Source: Halobacteroidaceae bacterium
GTDB lineage: Bacteria > Bacillota > Halanaerobiia > B1SED10-174
Assembly (NCBI GenBank): GCA_003554145.1
Contig: PWFS01000062.1
Location: 1 to 51,796, forward strand
Length of the DNA: 51,796 nt
Reading direction: 5' to 3'
Shown here in pieces: positions 28,430 to 38,773 of this stretch. The first letter of the stretch is position 1, and each line of letters starts with the position of its first letter. The position numbers and the translations under genes were made by a program. A model generated the notes under the pieces. That model saw nothing but the letters and a program-made list of their open reading frames with translations, did not search any database and was not told the origin of the DNA.

Positions 28430-30643
28430 ATGTTAAAAAAGTGGGAACTGGAACTTGGTCCAAGGGGAATTACCCTGGAAACAGGGAAATATGCCAAACA
28501 GGCTAATGGTTCTGTTTTGGTGAAAGGTGGGGATTCTGTCGTCCTGGTGACTGCAACCATGTCCGATCCCCGGCCCGGGGTGGATTTTTTGCCCCTGATG
28601 GTAAATTTTGAAGAGCGGGTTTATGCTATAGGGAGAATTCCCGGTAGCTGGAACCGCAGGGAAGGACGTCCCCGGGATATTGCTACTCTGAATTCGCGGC
28701 TGATTGATCGGCCCCTGCGCCCTCTTTTCCCCGAAGGATTCCGCAACGATGTGCAGATTATAGCTACTGTTCTTTCTTTTGATCCTGATTATGAACCTGA
28801 GATGCTGGCTTTTATTGGAGCGTCAGCTGCCCTGATAATATCCGATATACCATTTACCACCCCCATCGGCGGATTGAAGGTAGGTATGGTGGAAGATGAA
28901 CTGCTAATTAATCCTACTGAAGAAGAAAGGGAAAAAAGCTCCTTAGAATTAATTGTGGCTGGAACCAGGGATGAAGTTACAATGGTGGAGGCTATGGGCC
29001 ATGAAATTCCCGAGGAAAAAATGATAGAAGCCCTGGAATTCAGCCAGGATTATCTGCGGAAAATTGTGGAAATTCAGGAACAGATGCAAAAGGAAGTGGG
29101 CCAGGAAAAAATTGAATTTGAACCAGCCCAACCTGATGCGCAGATAGTTAAAGAAGTTCAAGCCTATTCCTCGGATTTAAATCAGGCCCTGCGGGTTGAG
29201 GATAAACTGGATCGAAAAGAGGCTGTGGATTCCCTCCAGGAACAGATCCTGGAACTCCTGATTCCCCGTTTTACAGAAGCAGGCGAGGAAGAGGAAGGGG
29301 AAAAAATTATTAAAAAAGAATTTGAAGCCATGCTCAAGGATAATGTCCGTCAGATGATAATTAAAGAAAAGAAAAGGCCTGATGGACGGGAACCTGGAGA
29401 CCTACGGGAATTGAACAGCGAAGTTTCCATACTACCCCGGGTTCATGGTTCAGCAGAATTTTCGCGGGGACAGACCCAGGCCCTTTCAGTCCTTACCCTG
29501 GGGGCCATTGGGGACAGCCAGATAATGTTTGACCTCGGGGAATTTGAGCAGAAGCGATTTATGCTCCATTATAATTTCCCTCCCTACTCGGTTGGAGAAA
29601 CATGGCCCATGCGTCCCCCGGGTCGCCGGGAAATCGGTCACGGAGCTTTAGGGGAAAAAGCCATTGAACCAGTTCTTCCCGATAATGAGGAGTTTCCCTA
29701 CACCATTCGCCTGGTCTCAGAAATCCTCGAATCCAATGGTTCTACTTCTCAGGCGAGCATATGTGCCAGTTCCCTGGCCCTGATGGATGGGGGGGTTCCC
29801 CTGAAATCCCATGTGGCGGGAATTGCCATGGGCCTGATGAAAGAAGGGGACGAGCATGCGGTCCTGACAGATATTCAGGGCCTGGAGGATTTTTATGGAG
29901 ATATGGATTTTAAGGTAGCCGGTACCCGCAAAGGGATAACTGCTTTGCAGATGGATATTAAGATTGCGGGAATCAGTCGACCGATTATGGAGCAGGCCCT
30001 GTTTCAGGCCCGTCAGGCCCGCCTGGAAATTCTGGATAATATGGAAGCCGCCATTTCCGAACATCGCGAAGAGCTTTCTCCCCATGCACCCCGGATGATT
30101 ACTCTGCAAATTGATCCGGAACAGATCCGGGAAATCATTGGCCCCCAGGGCAAAACCATTCGGAAAATAACCGAAGAAACGGATACCAAGATTGATATTG
30201 AAGATAGTGGAAAAATATTTATCCTGGGTTACAGCCGGGAAGATGTAGATAAAGCAATTGCAATGGTCGAAGAGTTAACCAGGGATGTTGAGGTGGGAGA
30301 AACCTATCTGGGCAAAGTAAAAAGACTTATGAATTTTGGTGCCTTTGTAGAGGTTCTTCCCGGAAAAGAAGGCCTGGTCCACATTTCTCGCCTGGCCGAT
30401 TATCGGGTAAAGAGTGTTGAGGATGTTGTAAGCGTCGGGGATGAGATCTGGGTTAAAGTTACTGAGATTGATGATAAAGACCGGATCAATCTTTCCCGGG
30501 AAGCTGTTCTAAAGGAAAAAGGTGAAGAGTGCCTGGAGGAAGAAAGCCGCAATCCCAAGCCTAAATCCAGCACAGGTGGTTCGGGTCGGAAAAATGGTTC
30601 CAGGGGTGGTCAGCGGGGAGGAAACCGCGACCGCCGCGGGTAA
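28430..30643 (+). CDS. pnp: Polyribonucleotide nucleotidyltransferase (PNPase)
   Basis: Two RNase PH domains, KH ([19 protein letters not shown]) and S1 ([26 protein letters not shown]); GR-rich C-tail. Confidence 0.97.
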   Translation: MLKKWELELGPRGITLETGKYAKQANGSVLVKGGDSVVLVTATMSDPRPGVDFLPLMVNFEERVYAIGRIPGSWNRREGRPRDIATLNSRLIDRPLRPLFPEGFRNDVQIIATVLSFDPDYEPEMLAFIGASAALIISDIPFTTPIGGLKVGMVEDELLINPTEEEREKSSLELIVAGTRDEVTMVEAMGHEIPEEKMIEALEFSQDYLRKIVEIQEQMQKEVGQEKIEFEPAQPDAQIVKEVQAYSSDLNQALRVEDKLDRKEAVDSLQEQILELLIPRFTEAGEEEEGEKIIKKEFEAMLKDNVRQMIIKEKKRPDGREPGDLRELNSEVSILPRVHGSAEFSRGQTQALSVLTLGAIGDSQIMFDLGEFEQKRFMLHYNFPPYSVGETWPMRPPGRREIGHGALGEKAIEPVLPDNEEFPYTIRLVSEILESNGSTSQASICASSLALMDGGVPLKSHVAGIAMGLMKEGDEHAVLTDIQGLEDFYGDMDFKVAGTRKGITALQMDIKIAGISRPIMEQALFQARQARLEILDNMEAAISEHREELSPHAPRMITLQIDPEQIREIIGPQGKTIRKITEETDTKIDIEDSGKIFILGYSREDVDKAIAMVEELTRDVEVGETYLGKVKRLMNFGAFVEVLPGKEGLVHISRLADYRVKSVEDVVSVGDEIWVKVTEIDDKDRINLSREAVLKEKGEECLEEESRNPKPKSSTGGSGRKNGSRGGQRGGNRDRRG

Positions 30644-30654
30644 AGGAGCACCTG

Positions 30655-31482
30655 ATGCGACTGGGAATTCATCTTTCGATGGGACGCGGGTTAAAGCGGA
30701 CCATGGAGGAAGCTCAGGAACTTGGTTGCAATACTGTGCAGATTTTTTCCAAAAATCCTCGCAGCTGGAAGGCGGGGAAATTTGATCAGGAGGGGGCGGA
30801 CCTGGTCTACCGGGAAAAACAGGACCGGGATCTTAGGCCCTGGGTTGTTCACGCCACCTACCTGATCAATCCCTGTTCTCCTGATGATGATCTTTATTAT
30901 CGTTCCCGGGAGGGCCTGGAATTAGAAATAGGGCGGGCCGAACTTATGGGGGCAGACTATTATGTTTTGCACCCTGGCAACCGCAAGGACAGCAGCCCTG
31001 AACAGTCAATTAAGCGCCTGCAGCACAATCTGGCTTATCTCCTGGAAAAATTTAATTCCATTAACCTGCTGGTGGAAGGAATGGCAGGACGAGGCAGTGA
31101 ACTGGGGGCCAGTTTTTTAGAATTGAGCAAAATTGTTGCCCCCTTTTCTCCAACCAGGGTTGGGATTTGCCTGGATACCTGCCATCTTTTTGCTGCAGGG
31201 TGGGATATTCGTACCGATAAGGGCTGGAGAAAAACATTGGATTTATTTTTTTCCCATATTGATTATCAACGCCTGCAGTTAATTCATGTTAATGATTCCG
31301 TTTATCCCCTTGGTTCTCGCCAGGATCGTCATACTCATCTGGGCCAGGGTAAAATTGGCAGGGAGGGGTTTCGAGCCATGATTAACCGGCCGGAATTGAG
31401 AGAGATCCCTTTAATCCTGGAAACTCCCGGTTCTGTCCGGGAGGAGGGGCGCAAAAACCTTGAATTTATGCGCAGGTTATAA
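30655..31482 (+). CDS. nfo: Deoxyribonuclease IV (Nfo-type AP endonuclease)
   Basis: LGIHLSMGRGLKRTMEEAQELGCNTVQIFSKNPRSW, VGICLDTCHLFAAGWDI, RHTHLGQGKIG, PLILETPG. Confidence 0.95.
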   Translation: MRLGIHLSMGRGLKRTMEEAQELGCNTVQIFSKNPRSWKAGKFDQEGADLVYREKQDRDLRPWVVHATYLINPCSPDDDLYYRSREGLELEIGRAELMGADYYVLHPGNRKDSSPEQSIKRLQHNLAYLLEKFNSINLLVEGMAGRGSELGASFLELSKIVAPFSPTRVGICLDTCHLFAAGWDIRTDKGWRKTLDLFFSHIDYQRLQLIHVNDSVYPLGSRQDRHTHLGQGKIGREGFRAMINRPELREIPLILETPGSVREEGRKNLEFMRRL

Positions 31483-31491
31483 AGGGGAGTA

Positions 31492-33513
31492 ATGATGATT
31501 AATAATAAAGAGGTGGAGGACTTTTTCGCTCCCGGCGGGCTTTTGCAAAATAATTTCCCCCAGTTTGAAATTCGGGATTCCCAGTTGACTCTGGCCAGCA
31601 AGATTACCCGTGCTCTGAACGACAAAAGGTTTTTGATTGCTGAAGCGGGAACGGGAATTGGAAAAACCCTTTCCTATCTGGTTCCGGTAATGTTATGGGC
31701 CGGGAAAGAAAAAAAACCGGTTATTATTGCTACCTATACCAAAAACCTGCAGATGCAGCTCGCAGAAAAAGATATTCCCCAGGTTCAAAAAATCCTGGGA
31801 ACCGACCTGAACAGCACAGTTCTCATGGGGCGGGGGAATTATCTCTGTCAGACCCGGTTACGTTTACTGTCCCAAAAAAAAGATAGCTTTTCTGCCCGGT
31901 TGTTACCGGAAATATATTTATGGGCCGAAGAGACTTTAAATGGCACCTATGAAGAGTGGCCTTTTAGCGAATACCCTGAAATATGGCCTTTGATTGCTGC
32001 GGATGCTGATGGCTGTCATGGGCAATTCTGTCGTTATCAGGAAAAATGCTATCTTCAAAAAGCCCGCAGGCGCTGTCAGCAGGCAGATATTATAGTTGTG
32101 AACCATCATATTTTTTTCAGTGATCTGCAATTGCGGTGTAATGAGGAGCAGGGATTTCTTCCTGATTATAAGGTGATTATTTTTGATGAAGCCCATCATC
32201 TGGAACAGACCGGGATTGATTTTCTGGGGACCGATTTTTCCCGGCGGGAATTTGTGGAAACAGTTGGAGAAATGCGTGAACTACTGCAAAAGCTGCAGAA
32301 AGAAAAAAAAGACGCTCTGAATTTTGTCCAATTATTTTCTATCCTGCAGGGCCTGGAGGAAGAGGCCCAGGCTCTTTTCTTTGAAGTCAATCGGATTATC
32401 AGTTCTCAAGAACCCAGGTTTATTGAACCCTCCTGGTGGCAGAACCTGCAAAATTGCCCCGTGCGCCTCTGTGAGAAAATGGATGAAGTGTATCATAATA
32501 TAAAAACTGGAGAGGTTGAGTTTTCGGAGGAATTACAGGTTGCGCGGGGGGAAATATGTAATAGGTGGAAAAAAAATATTCAGTCCCTGGATTATTTTAT
32601 TAATTTGCCGGAAAGGGGATTTGTTTCCTGGCTGGAGGAAAGGGGGAGAAATTTGAGCCTGCGTTCTCTACCCCTTTCGGTGGACGATTTTCTCCAGAAA
32701 AGTTTTTATCCCCGTATGGACAGTATCGTTTTTACCTCGGCTACTCTTTCCATCAATGATAAGGGTCTCTATTATGCCCGCAACATGGGGTTATCCCCCG
32801 ATCGAACCGATACCCTGATTTTGGGTTCTCCTTTTGATTATGATCAGCAGGCAACCCTATTAATTCCAAGGGAAATACCGGCCCCCTCTGATAAAGATTT
32901 TGTGGATTGTAGTGGGGAGTATTTTAAAAAAATTTATCCCGCTCTTGGTCCCCGTTCCCTGCTTCTATTTACCTCCTATGAAATGCTGAATAGTTTCCAT
33001 TCCTGGATAGAAAAATTCTGTGACCGGGAGGGGATCGAAGTTTTTGTCCAGGGAAACAACGCAGTCAGCCGGATTATCTCTGAGTTTAAAAATAGCTCCC
33101 GGGGAATAATTCTGGGGACCGCCAGCTTCTGGGAAGGCATAGATTTACCAGGGGCGGATCTGACCTCGGTGCTGCTGTTTCGACTCCCTTTTCCTGTGCC
33201 CAGTGATCCCTGGATTAATGGGAAGGCCCTGGAACTCCAGCAAAAAGGGCATAATCCTTTCTTCGATTTAATGTTGCCCCGCGCCCTTATTCGTTTTAAA
33301 CAGGGTTGGGGACGTTTAATCAGGAGTTTTTCTGATCGGGGGATTTTAATTATTTTTGACCGGCGCTTATTGACCAAAAGCTATGGAAAAAATTTTTTGA
33401 ACACCCTGCCCGATCGTTTGCCTGTGCGGGAGGGAGAGGCCGAGGAACTCCTTCAGGCCGGAATTAAATTCTGGGATCGTGCAGGAGAAATATGGACCGA
33501 AGTGGAAAAATAA
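31492..33513 (+). CDS. DinG/XPD-family ATP-dependent DNA helicase (no N-terminal exonuclease domain)
   Basis: Walker A AEAGTGIGKT, FDEAHHLE box, Fe-S cysteines (NYLC, CHGQFCRYQEKC), FKQGWGRLIR. Confidence 0.9.
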   Translation: MMINNKEVEDFFAPGGLLQNNFPQFEIRDSQLTLASKITRALNDKRFLIAEAGTGIGKTLSYLVPVMLWAGKEKKPVIIATYTKNLQMQLAEKDIPQVQKILGTDLNSTVLMGRGNYLCQTRLRLLSQKKDSFSARLLPEIYLWAEETLNGTYEEWPFSEYPEIWPLIAADADGCHGQFCRYQEKCYLQKARRRCQQADIIVVNHHIFFSDLQLRCNEEQGFLPDYKVIIFDEAHHLEQTGIDFLGTDFSRREFVETVGEMRELLQKLQKEKKDALNFVQLFSILQGLEEEAQALFFEVNRIISSQEPRFIEPSWWQNLQNCPVRLCEKMDEVYHNIKTGEVEFSEELQVARGEICNRWKKNIQSLDYFINLPERGFVSWLEERGRNLSLRSLPLSVDDFLQKSFYPRMDSIVFTSATLSINDKGLYYARNMGLSPDRTDTLILGSPFDYDQQATLLIPREIPAPSDKDFVDCSGEYFKKIYPALGPRSLLLFTSYEMLNSFHSWIEKFCDREGIEVFVQGNNAVSRIISEFKNSSRGIILGTASFWEGIDLPGADLTSVLLFRLPFPVPSDPWINGKALELQQKGHNPFFDLMLPRALIRFKQGWGRLIRSFSDRGILIIFDRRLLTKSYGKNFLNTLPDRLPVREGEAEELLQAGIKFWDRAGEIWTEVEK

Positions 33514-33547
33514 TAAGGCACTACCTGTATGGCGGAGGAGGTATTTT

Positions 33548-34459
33548 ATGGAGCAAATCAAAGCAGCTAAGTGGGTATTACTTATCGTTGTGCTTGTTTT
33601 GTTAAGTACTTCTTCCGGACTGGCTTCAGGTTTTTTCCCGGATTTTTACCTGGTTTATGAGGTCAAAGAAGGAGATACTCTGAGCAACATAGCCCAGAAT
33701 TTTGGAGTCAGTGTTGCTGGCTTGCGGTGGGCCAATGGCCTACAGGGTGATATCATTCGTTCCGGCGATGAACTGATTATACCATCCAAACCTGTAAAAG
33801 ATTTTCCTGGTCTCAACCAAAAACTTGAACCTAATGGGTCAGAGGATCTGCGCCTGGAAAACCTGCCTCAGCCCGTTCATATTCGCCCAGCAATGCCCGA
33901 GGTTGATATTCCCCGGGATGAGCTAATTATCTATCAGGTTCGGAGAGGAGATCGTCTTTACGATCTGGCCCGAGATTTTAATACTACCGTGGCTTTTCTC
34001 CAGGCTTTAAATGAATTAGATAGTCCCCAGATCAGGGAGGGGCAGCGGGTTTATCTGCCCATAAAGAATCTTAGTCCACGTCAGGCACTGGAACGGACCA
34101 TAAGCTCAGATGAGAAAGATATCCTGGCCCGGGCAATTCACGCTGAAGCCCGGGGAGAGCCTTTTATGGGTCAGGTGGCAGTGGGAGCAGTAATTATCAA
34201 TCGGGTCCTCAGCCCCCACTATCCAGATTCATTCCGGGGGGTAATTTTTCAACCCGGTCAGTTTTGTGTAGTTCAGGATGGTCAAATCAACCTTCCCGCC
34301 AATCAGCAGGCATTTGATGCTGCCAGGGAAGCTTTAGAGGGAACAGACCCGACCCGGGGAGCAATTTATTACTTCAACCCTGATACTGCAACCAATACTG
34401 CCTGGACCAGAAGCCGGGAAATAACAGTTACTATTGGCAACCATGTTTTTGCGCGGTAG
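33548..34459 (+). CDS. Secreted LysM (x2) + SleB-type (Hydrolase_2) cell wall hydrolase
   Basis: Signal peptide; YEVKEGDTLSNIAQNFGVSVAGLRWAN and YQVRRGDRLYDLARDFNTTVAFLQALN; LARAIHAEARGEPFMGQVAVGAVIINRV. Confidence 0.9.
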   Translation: MEQIKAAKWVLLIVVLVLLSTSSGLASGFFPDFYLVYEVKEGDTLSNIAQNFGVSVAGLRWANGLQGDIIRSGDELIIPSKPVKDFPGLNQKLEPNGSEDLRLENLPQPVHIRPAMPEVDIPRDELIIYQVRRGDRLYDLARDFNTTVAFLQALNELDSPQIREGQRVYLPIKNLSPRQALERTISSDEKDILARAIHAEARGEPFMGQVAVGAVIINRVLSPHYPDSFRGVIFQPGQFCVVQDGQINLPANQQAFDAAREALEGTDPTRGAIYYFNPDTATNTAWTRSREITVTIGNHVFAR

Positions 34460-34465
34460 AGAAAA

Positions 34466-34490
34466 AAAGGGGGCCCTGACGGCTCCCTTT
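34466..34490 (+). terminator. Hairpin, possible weak terminator/attenuator before dut
   Basis: aaagggggcc-ctgac-ggctcccttt, weak downstream T-run. Confidence 0.5.
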
Positions 34491-34517
34491 AGTTTTATCA
34501 GGAGAGGAGAAGGGAAA

Positions 34518-34952
34518 ATGGAAATTCAAATTAAGCTTCTGGAAGAGAACTGGGAATGCCCGGCCTATCAACACCCCGGCGAAGATGCGGGGATGGATCT
34601 CCAATCCCGGGTAGATTGTACAATTAATCCCGGGGAATTTGTTCAGGTTCCAACTGGCATTGCCATTGCCCTGCCCCCCGGTCTGGTAGGCTATGTAAAC
34701 CCCCGCAGTGGCCTGGCCCGACTTTATGGTATTACAGTTTTAAATGCTGATGGGGTTATTGATTCAGGGTATAGGGGGGAAATAGCGGTGATTTTAATCA
34801 ATCATGGGTCCCGGCCATTTTCCATAAAAAAAGGAGATCGCATAGCTCAACTTATAATCCATCGTTTTGAACAGGTTCAGTGGCTGCCCGTAACCGAACT
34901 AACAACTTCTGCCAGGCAGGATAAAGGTTTTGGACAGTCGGGAAAGCAGTAG
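34518..34952 (+). CDS. dut: dUTP diphosphatase
   Basis: EDAGMDLQSR, NPRSGLARLYGI, NADGVIDSGYRGEI, GDRIAQLII, GFGQSGKQ. Confidence 0.96.
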   Translation: MEIQIKLLEENWECPAYQHPGEDAGMDLQSRVDCTINPGEFVQVPTGIAIALPPGLVGYVNPRSGLARLYGITVLNADGVIDSGYRGEIAVILINHGSRPFSIKKGDRIAQLIIHRFEQVQWLPVTELTTSARQDKGFGQSGKQ

Positions 34953-35029
34953 TTATTCTTTAAAGACATTTGTTTTTTAGTCCAGGCAGGGAGTGGCGAA
35001 ATTTCAGGGCTATAAAATAGGGCTTTTTC

Positions 35030-35058
35030 TTGTTTTTTTAGAAACGCTGTTGTATAAT
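35030..35058 (+). promoter_or_regulatory. Predicted promoter of rnjA (TTGTTT-N17-TATAAT)
   Basis: ttgttt 35030-35035, tataat 35053-35058. Confidence 0.55.
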
Positions 35059-35109
35059 AGGTACGGTTTAATTGCTCCGGGACAATGTTTGGGAGGTGTT
35101 TTTTTATAT

Positions 35110-36765
35110 ATGGACAGTATTAAAGCCATTCCCCTGGGTGGGGTGGGCGAAATTGGGAAAAATATGATGTTGATCGAAAAAAATGGACGTATTCTGATTA
35201 TTGATGCCGGGGTCATGTTCCCCGAAGATGATTTGCTGGGAATTGACCTGGTGATTCCGGATATTTCCTACCTGGTTGAGAATAAAGAGCGAATAGATGG
35301 AATGGTTTTAACCCATGGTCATGAGGATCATATTGGGGCTATACCCTATATTATTGAAGAACTGGATATTCCTATCTATGGAACCCGCCTGGCTCTTGGC
35401 CTGGTCAAAGCAAAGCTTAAAGAATTCCACCTTTCCCGGGAGGTGAAGTTTAAGGAGGTAGCTCCCCGGAAAAAGACCAAAATAGGTACTTTTGAAGTGG
35501 AGTTAATTCGGGTCAATCACAGTATTGCTGACACCTGTGCTCTGGCCATAAAGACTCCTTACGGCCCTATCATCTATGCCAGCGATTTTAAGTTTGATCA
35601 AACTCCAGTTGATGGGATTGTTGTTGATTATCATAAATTGAGTCAATATGGGGATTCCGGTGTCCTGGCCCTTTTTTCAGACAGCACCAATGCTGAACGG
35701 GAAGGATTTACTAATTCGGAGCGGGTGGTCGGAGAAAAAATTGATGATGTTTTTTCCACTGCTCGGGGGCGAATTATTGTTGCTACTTTTGCTTCCAATA
35801 TTCACCGGATTCAACAGGTTTTTGATGCTGCTCGGCGATACCGGCGCAAGGTGGCTATAACCGGGCGGAGCATGGTGCATAACTGTCAGATTGCTTCAGA
35901 ATTAGGATATTTAGACATTCCCGAGGATAGCATGGTGGAATTAAGGGATTTACCGGCCATGGATCATGATAAAATTGCAATTTTAACAACAGGCAGCCAG
36001 GGTGAACCACTGGCGGCATTGACCCGCATGGCCAATGGGGAACCCCGGCAGGTAAATGTATGTGCTGGAGATACAGTTATGGTTTCTGCTTCTCCTATCC
36101 CCGGAAATGAAAGACTGGTGGGGGAAACAATAAATAAATTGTACCGGTTGGGTGCGGATGTTATATATCAGGCCATCTCCGGAGTTCATGTTTCAGGACA
36201 TGCCAGCAAGGAAGAACTGAAGCTGATGTGCAACCTGGTCCGTCCCCGCTATTTTATTCCTGTCCATGGGGAATACCGGCACCTGTACCATCATGCCCAA
36301 CTGGCAGAAAATATGGGTATTGAAAGGGACAATATCTTTGTTCTGGAACCGGGCTCAGTCCTGGAATTAAACTCTGAGCAGGGAAAAATTAAGGGCAATG
36401 TTGGAGTGGATCGGGTTCTGGTTGATGGCCTTGGTATTGGGGATGTGGGAACAGTGGTCTTGAGGGATCGCAGGCTCCTGTCCCAGGATGGAATTTTGAT
36501 TGTGGTAATGACCATTGATAGAAAAAACGGCCAGATGATTTCCGGCCCGGATATTGTTACCAGGGGTTTTGTTTATATGCGGGAATCGGAGGAGTTAATC
36601 CAGCAGGCCACTGATATCGTGGAAAGGACCATGGAAAAATGCCTTAATAATGGGGAAAAACAATGGTCCCGAATGAAAAACAGGGTTCGTGATGCCTTAA
36701 GTGGTTTTGTTTATCAGAAAATAAAGCGGCGTCCGATGATTTTACCCATTATCATGGAAATATAA
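35110..36765 (+). CDS. rnjA: Ribonuclease J
   Basis: AIPLGGVGEIGKNMMLIE, LTHGHEDHIGAIPYI, TTGSQGEPLAALTRMA, HVSGHASKEELKLM. Confidence 0.96.
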   Translation: MDSIKAIPLGGVGEIGKNMMLIEKNGRILIIDAGVMFPEDDLLGIDLVIPDISYLVENKERIDGMVLTHGHEDHIGAIPYIIEELDIPIYGTRLALGLVKAKLKEFHLSREVKFKEVAPRKKTKIGTFEVELIRVNHSIADTCALAIKTPYGPIIYASDFKFDQTPVDGIVVDYHKLSQYGDSGVLALFSDSTNAEREGFTNSERVVGEKIDDVFSTARGRIIVATFASNIHRIQQVFDAARRYRRKVAITGRSMVHNCQIASELGYLDIPEDSMVELRDLPAMDHDKIAILTTGSQGEPLAALTRMANGEPRQVNVCAGDTVMVSASPIPGNERLVGETINKLYRLGADVIYQAISGVHVSGHASKEELKLMCNLVRPRYFIPVHGEYRHLYHHAQLAENMGIERDNIFVLEPGSVLELNSEQGKIKGNVGVDRVLVDGLGIGDVGTVVLRDRRLLSQDGILIVVMTIDRKNGQMISGPDIVTRGFVYMRESEELIQQATDIVERTMEKCLNNGEKQWSRMKNRVRDALSGFVYQKIKRRPMILPIIMEI

Positions 36766-36777
36766 AATATTCAAGGA

Positions 36778-36822
36778 ACCCTCCTGCTCTGATCTGAATC
36801 CTGAACAGGAGGGTGTTTTTTT
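36778..36822 (+). terminator. Rho-independent terminator after rnjA
   Basis: accctcctg (36778-36786) / caggagggt (36806-36814) followed by T-run. Confidence 0.85.
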
Positions 36823-37017
36823 CCCAGGGTTAGGAGCAACCAATAAAAAAATTAAATTTCCTGTCGAAAAATTCCCATGAAGCTTAATATAAAAAGGAAT
36901 CCGGGGCCTGCTCATAGAAAGAAGGGTTAGTAACCCCGCCAAAAAAAATGAAGATAGATTATCTTCAATCAGGTTTAGGTAAATAACCGGCCAGTTTCTT
37001 CCGGCCTGCATTTAGCT

Positions 37018-38685
37018 GTGATTAGGAGGGTGTGGGGATTGTCGTATTTTATGATTTTTGAGTTGCTGGGCGGCGTTGGCCTATTTATATTTGGCATGCG
37101 GCAGATGGGTGAGGGTCTTCAGAAGACTGCAGGAGATCGTCTGCAGCGGTTTATTGAACTTTTAACCACCAATCCCCTGGCTGGCATCCTGGTAGGCGCT
37201 GGAGTTACCGCAATTATCCAGAGCAGTAGTGCCACTACCATCATGACTGTCGGTTTTGTTAATGCCGGTTTAATGTCCCTGCGACAGGCAGTGGGGATAA
37301 TTATGGGAGCCAACATTGGCACAACCATAACCGCCCAGCTGATTGCTTTCGATCTGGGAAATTATTCTCTCCCCGCAGTGGCTCTGGGAGCATTCCTCCT
37401 GTTTTTTTCCAGGAAAAAGCGTTTTAAACAGATTGGGCAGGTGATTTTCGGATTCGGCCTTTTGTTTTTGGGGATGACTGTAATGCAGGATACCATGTTA
37501 CCCCTGGCTGAATCAGAAGCTTTCCGGGAGTTTTTTAAAACTTTTGGAGCCATGCCTGTCCTGGGGATCCTGGTAGGTGCGATGACTACTGCGCTGGTTC
37601 AGAGTAGCAGTGCCACCATTGGTATTCTGATCAGCCTTGCCTCGGTGGGAGCTATTGATTTTGCCATTGCTATTCCCATACTCCTGGGAGATAATATTGG
37701 AACCACCTTTACTGCCCTTCTTTCCAGTATAGGAGCAAAATTAGCTGCTCGTCGTGCTGCCATGGCCCACATGGTTTTTAATGTTCTGGGCACTGGGTTT
37801 TTTATTCTGGTTTTTTATTTAGTCCCGGGTTTCTCCGGTCACCTGGAAACTTTCTTCCAGAGTATCGCTGAGTACTTTGGTCATACCTGGAATGTGCAGC
37901 GCCTGGTAGCCAATACTCATACTGCCTTTAACCTGACCAATACCCTGCTCTGGTTTCCTTTTGTGGCCTTTCTAACCAATCTGGTGATCCGCATGATCCC
38001 CGGTAAGGAAGATATTTTACACAAAGGGCCCATTTACCTGGACGAAAGAATGTTAAAAACCCCGGCAGTAGCGCTGGAGCAGGCTCATAAAGAACTTTTG
38101 AGGATGGCCGACCTGGCCTATGTTAATGTGGGGGATGCCAGGCGGATATTTATGGATGAAGAAGAAAATCTCATGGATAATTTTTATGAAAGGGAAGAAG
38201 CCATTGACGCCCTGGAGACTGCTATTACTGATTATCTGGCCAAATTATCGCGTCAGCCCATGGATGAAAGCCATTCCAACCGATTGAATAATTTTTTCCA
38301 TCTGATTAATGATATTGAACGTATTGGGGATCATGCCGAAAACGTTGTTGAACTGGCTGAATATAAAATGGAGCACCGCCTCCCGTTTTCCGACAAGGCC
38401 GTTGCAGAATTAGATAATATGTTTGATCGGGTGATGCAAACTATTGATGAGGGGATCAGCTCTTTGAGTACCGGGGATCTGGCAACTGCAGTAAAAGTCC
38501 TACGCTTTGAAGATGAGGTTGATGAGCTGGAAAATGAATACCGGGAAAATCATATAAAGAGATTAAATGAAGGTTTGTGCTACCCCGGTTCAGGGATTGT
38601 TTTTGTTGATATTTTAAGTAATCTTGAGCGAATCGGGGATCATGTTTCCAATATTGCCAAGATAATTCTAAAGGATCGCAATTAA
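37018..38685 (+). CDS. Na+/phosphate cotransporter family protein with PhoU-like C-terminal domain
   Basis: Two QSSSAT repeats (TAIIQSSSATTIMTVGFVNAG; TALVQSSSATIGILISLAS), GANIGTTITA / GDNIGTTFTA, C-terminal PhoU-like helices. Confidence 0.93.
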   Translation: MIRRVWGLSYFMIFELLGGVGLFIFGMRQMGEGLQKTAGDRLQRFIELLTTNPLAGILVGAGVTAIIQSSSATTIMTVGFVNAGLMSLRQAVGIIMGANIGTTITAQLIAFDLGNYSLPAVALGAFLLFFSRKKRFKQIGQVIFGFGLLFLGMTVMQDTMLPLAESEAFREFFKTFGAMPVLGILVGAMTTALVQSSSATIGILISLASVGAIDFAIAIPILLGDNIGTTFTALLSSIGAKLAARRAAMAHMVFNVLGTGFFILVFYLVPGFSGHLETFFQSIAEYFGHTWNVQRLVANTHTAFNLTNTLLWFPFVAFLTNLVIRMIPGKEDILHKGPIYLDERMLKTPAVALEQAHKELLRMADLAYVNVGDARRIFMDEEENLMDNFYEREEAIDALETAITDYLAKLSRQPMDESHSNRLNNFFHLINDIERIGDHAENVVELAEYKMEHRLPFSDKAVAELDNMFDRVMQTIDEGISSLSTGDLATAVKVLRFEDEVDELENEYRENHIKRLNEGLCYPGSGIVFVDILSNLERIGDHVSNIAKIILKDRN

Positions 38686-38773
38686 TCCCCCGCCATCGAA
38701 TTGACCGGAGGGCGGAGATGGGAGCAGGACAAAGCCCAGTAAGAGAGAAAATAATACATGAGGTGAAGCTCCC

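Noticed and set aside
30540-30643. GR-rich PNPase C-terminal tail as a novel RNA-binding domain
   Set aside because: Low-complexity basic tails on PNPase are common; not evidence of novelty.
30522-30785. 87-aa + ORF spanning the pnp/nfo junction
   Set aside because: Out of frame with both well-supported genes; explained by overlap of coding sequences.
36742-37011. 89-aa minus-strand ORF over the rnjA terminator and intergenic region
   Set aside because: Overlaps a clear terminator hairpin and inverted repeats; no SD and no family resemblance.
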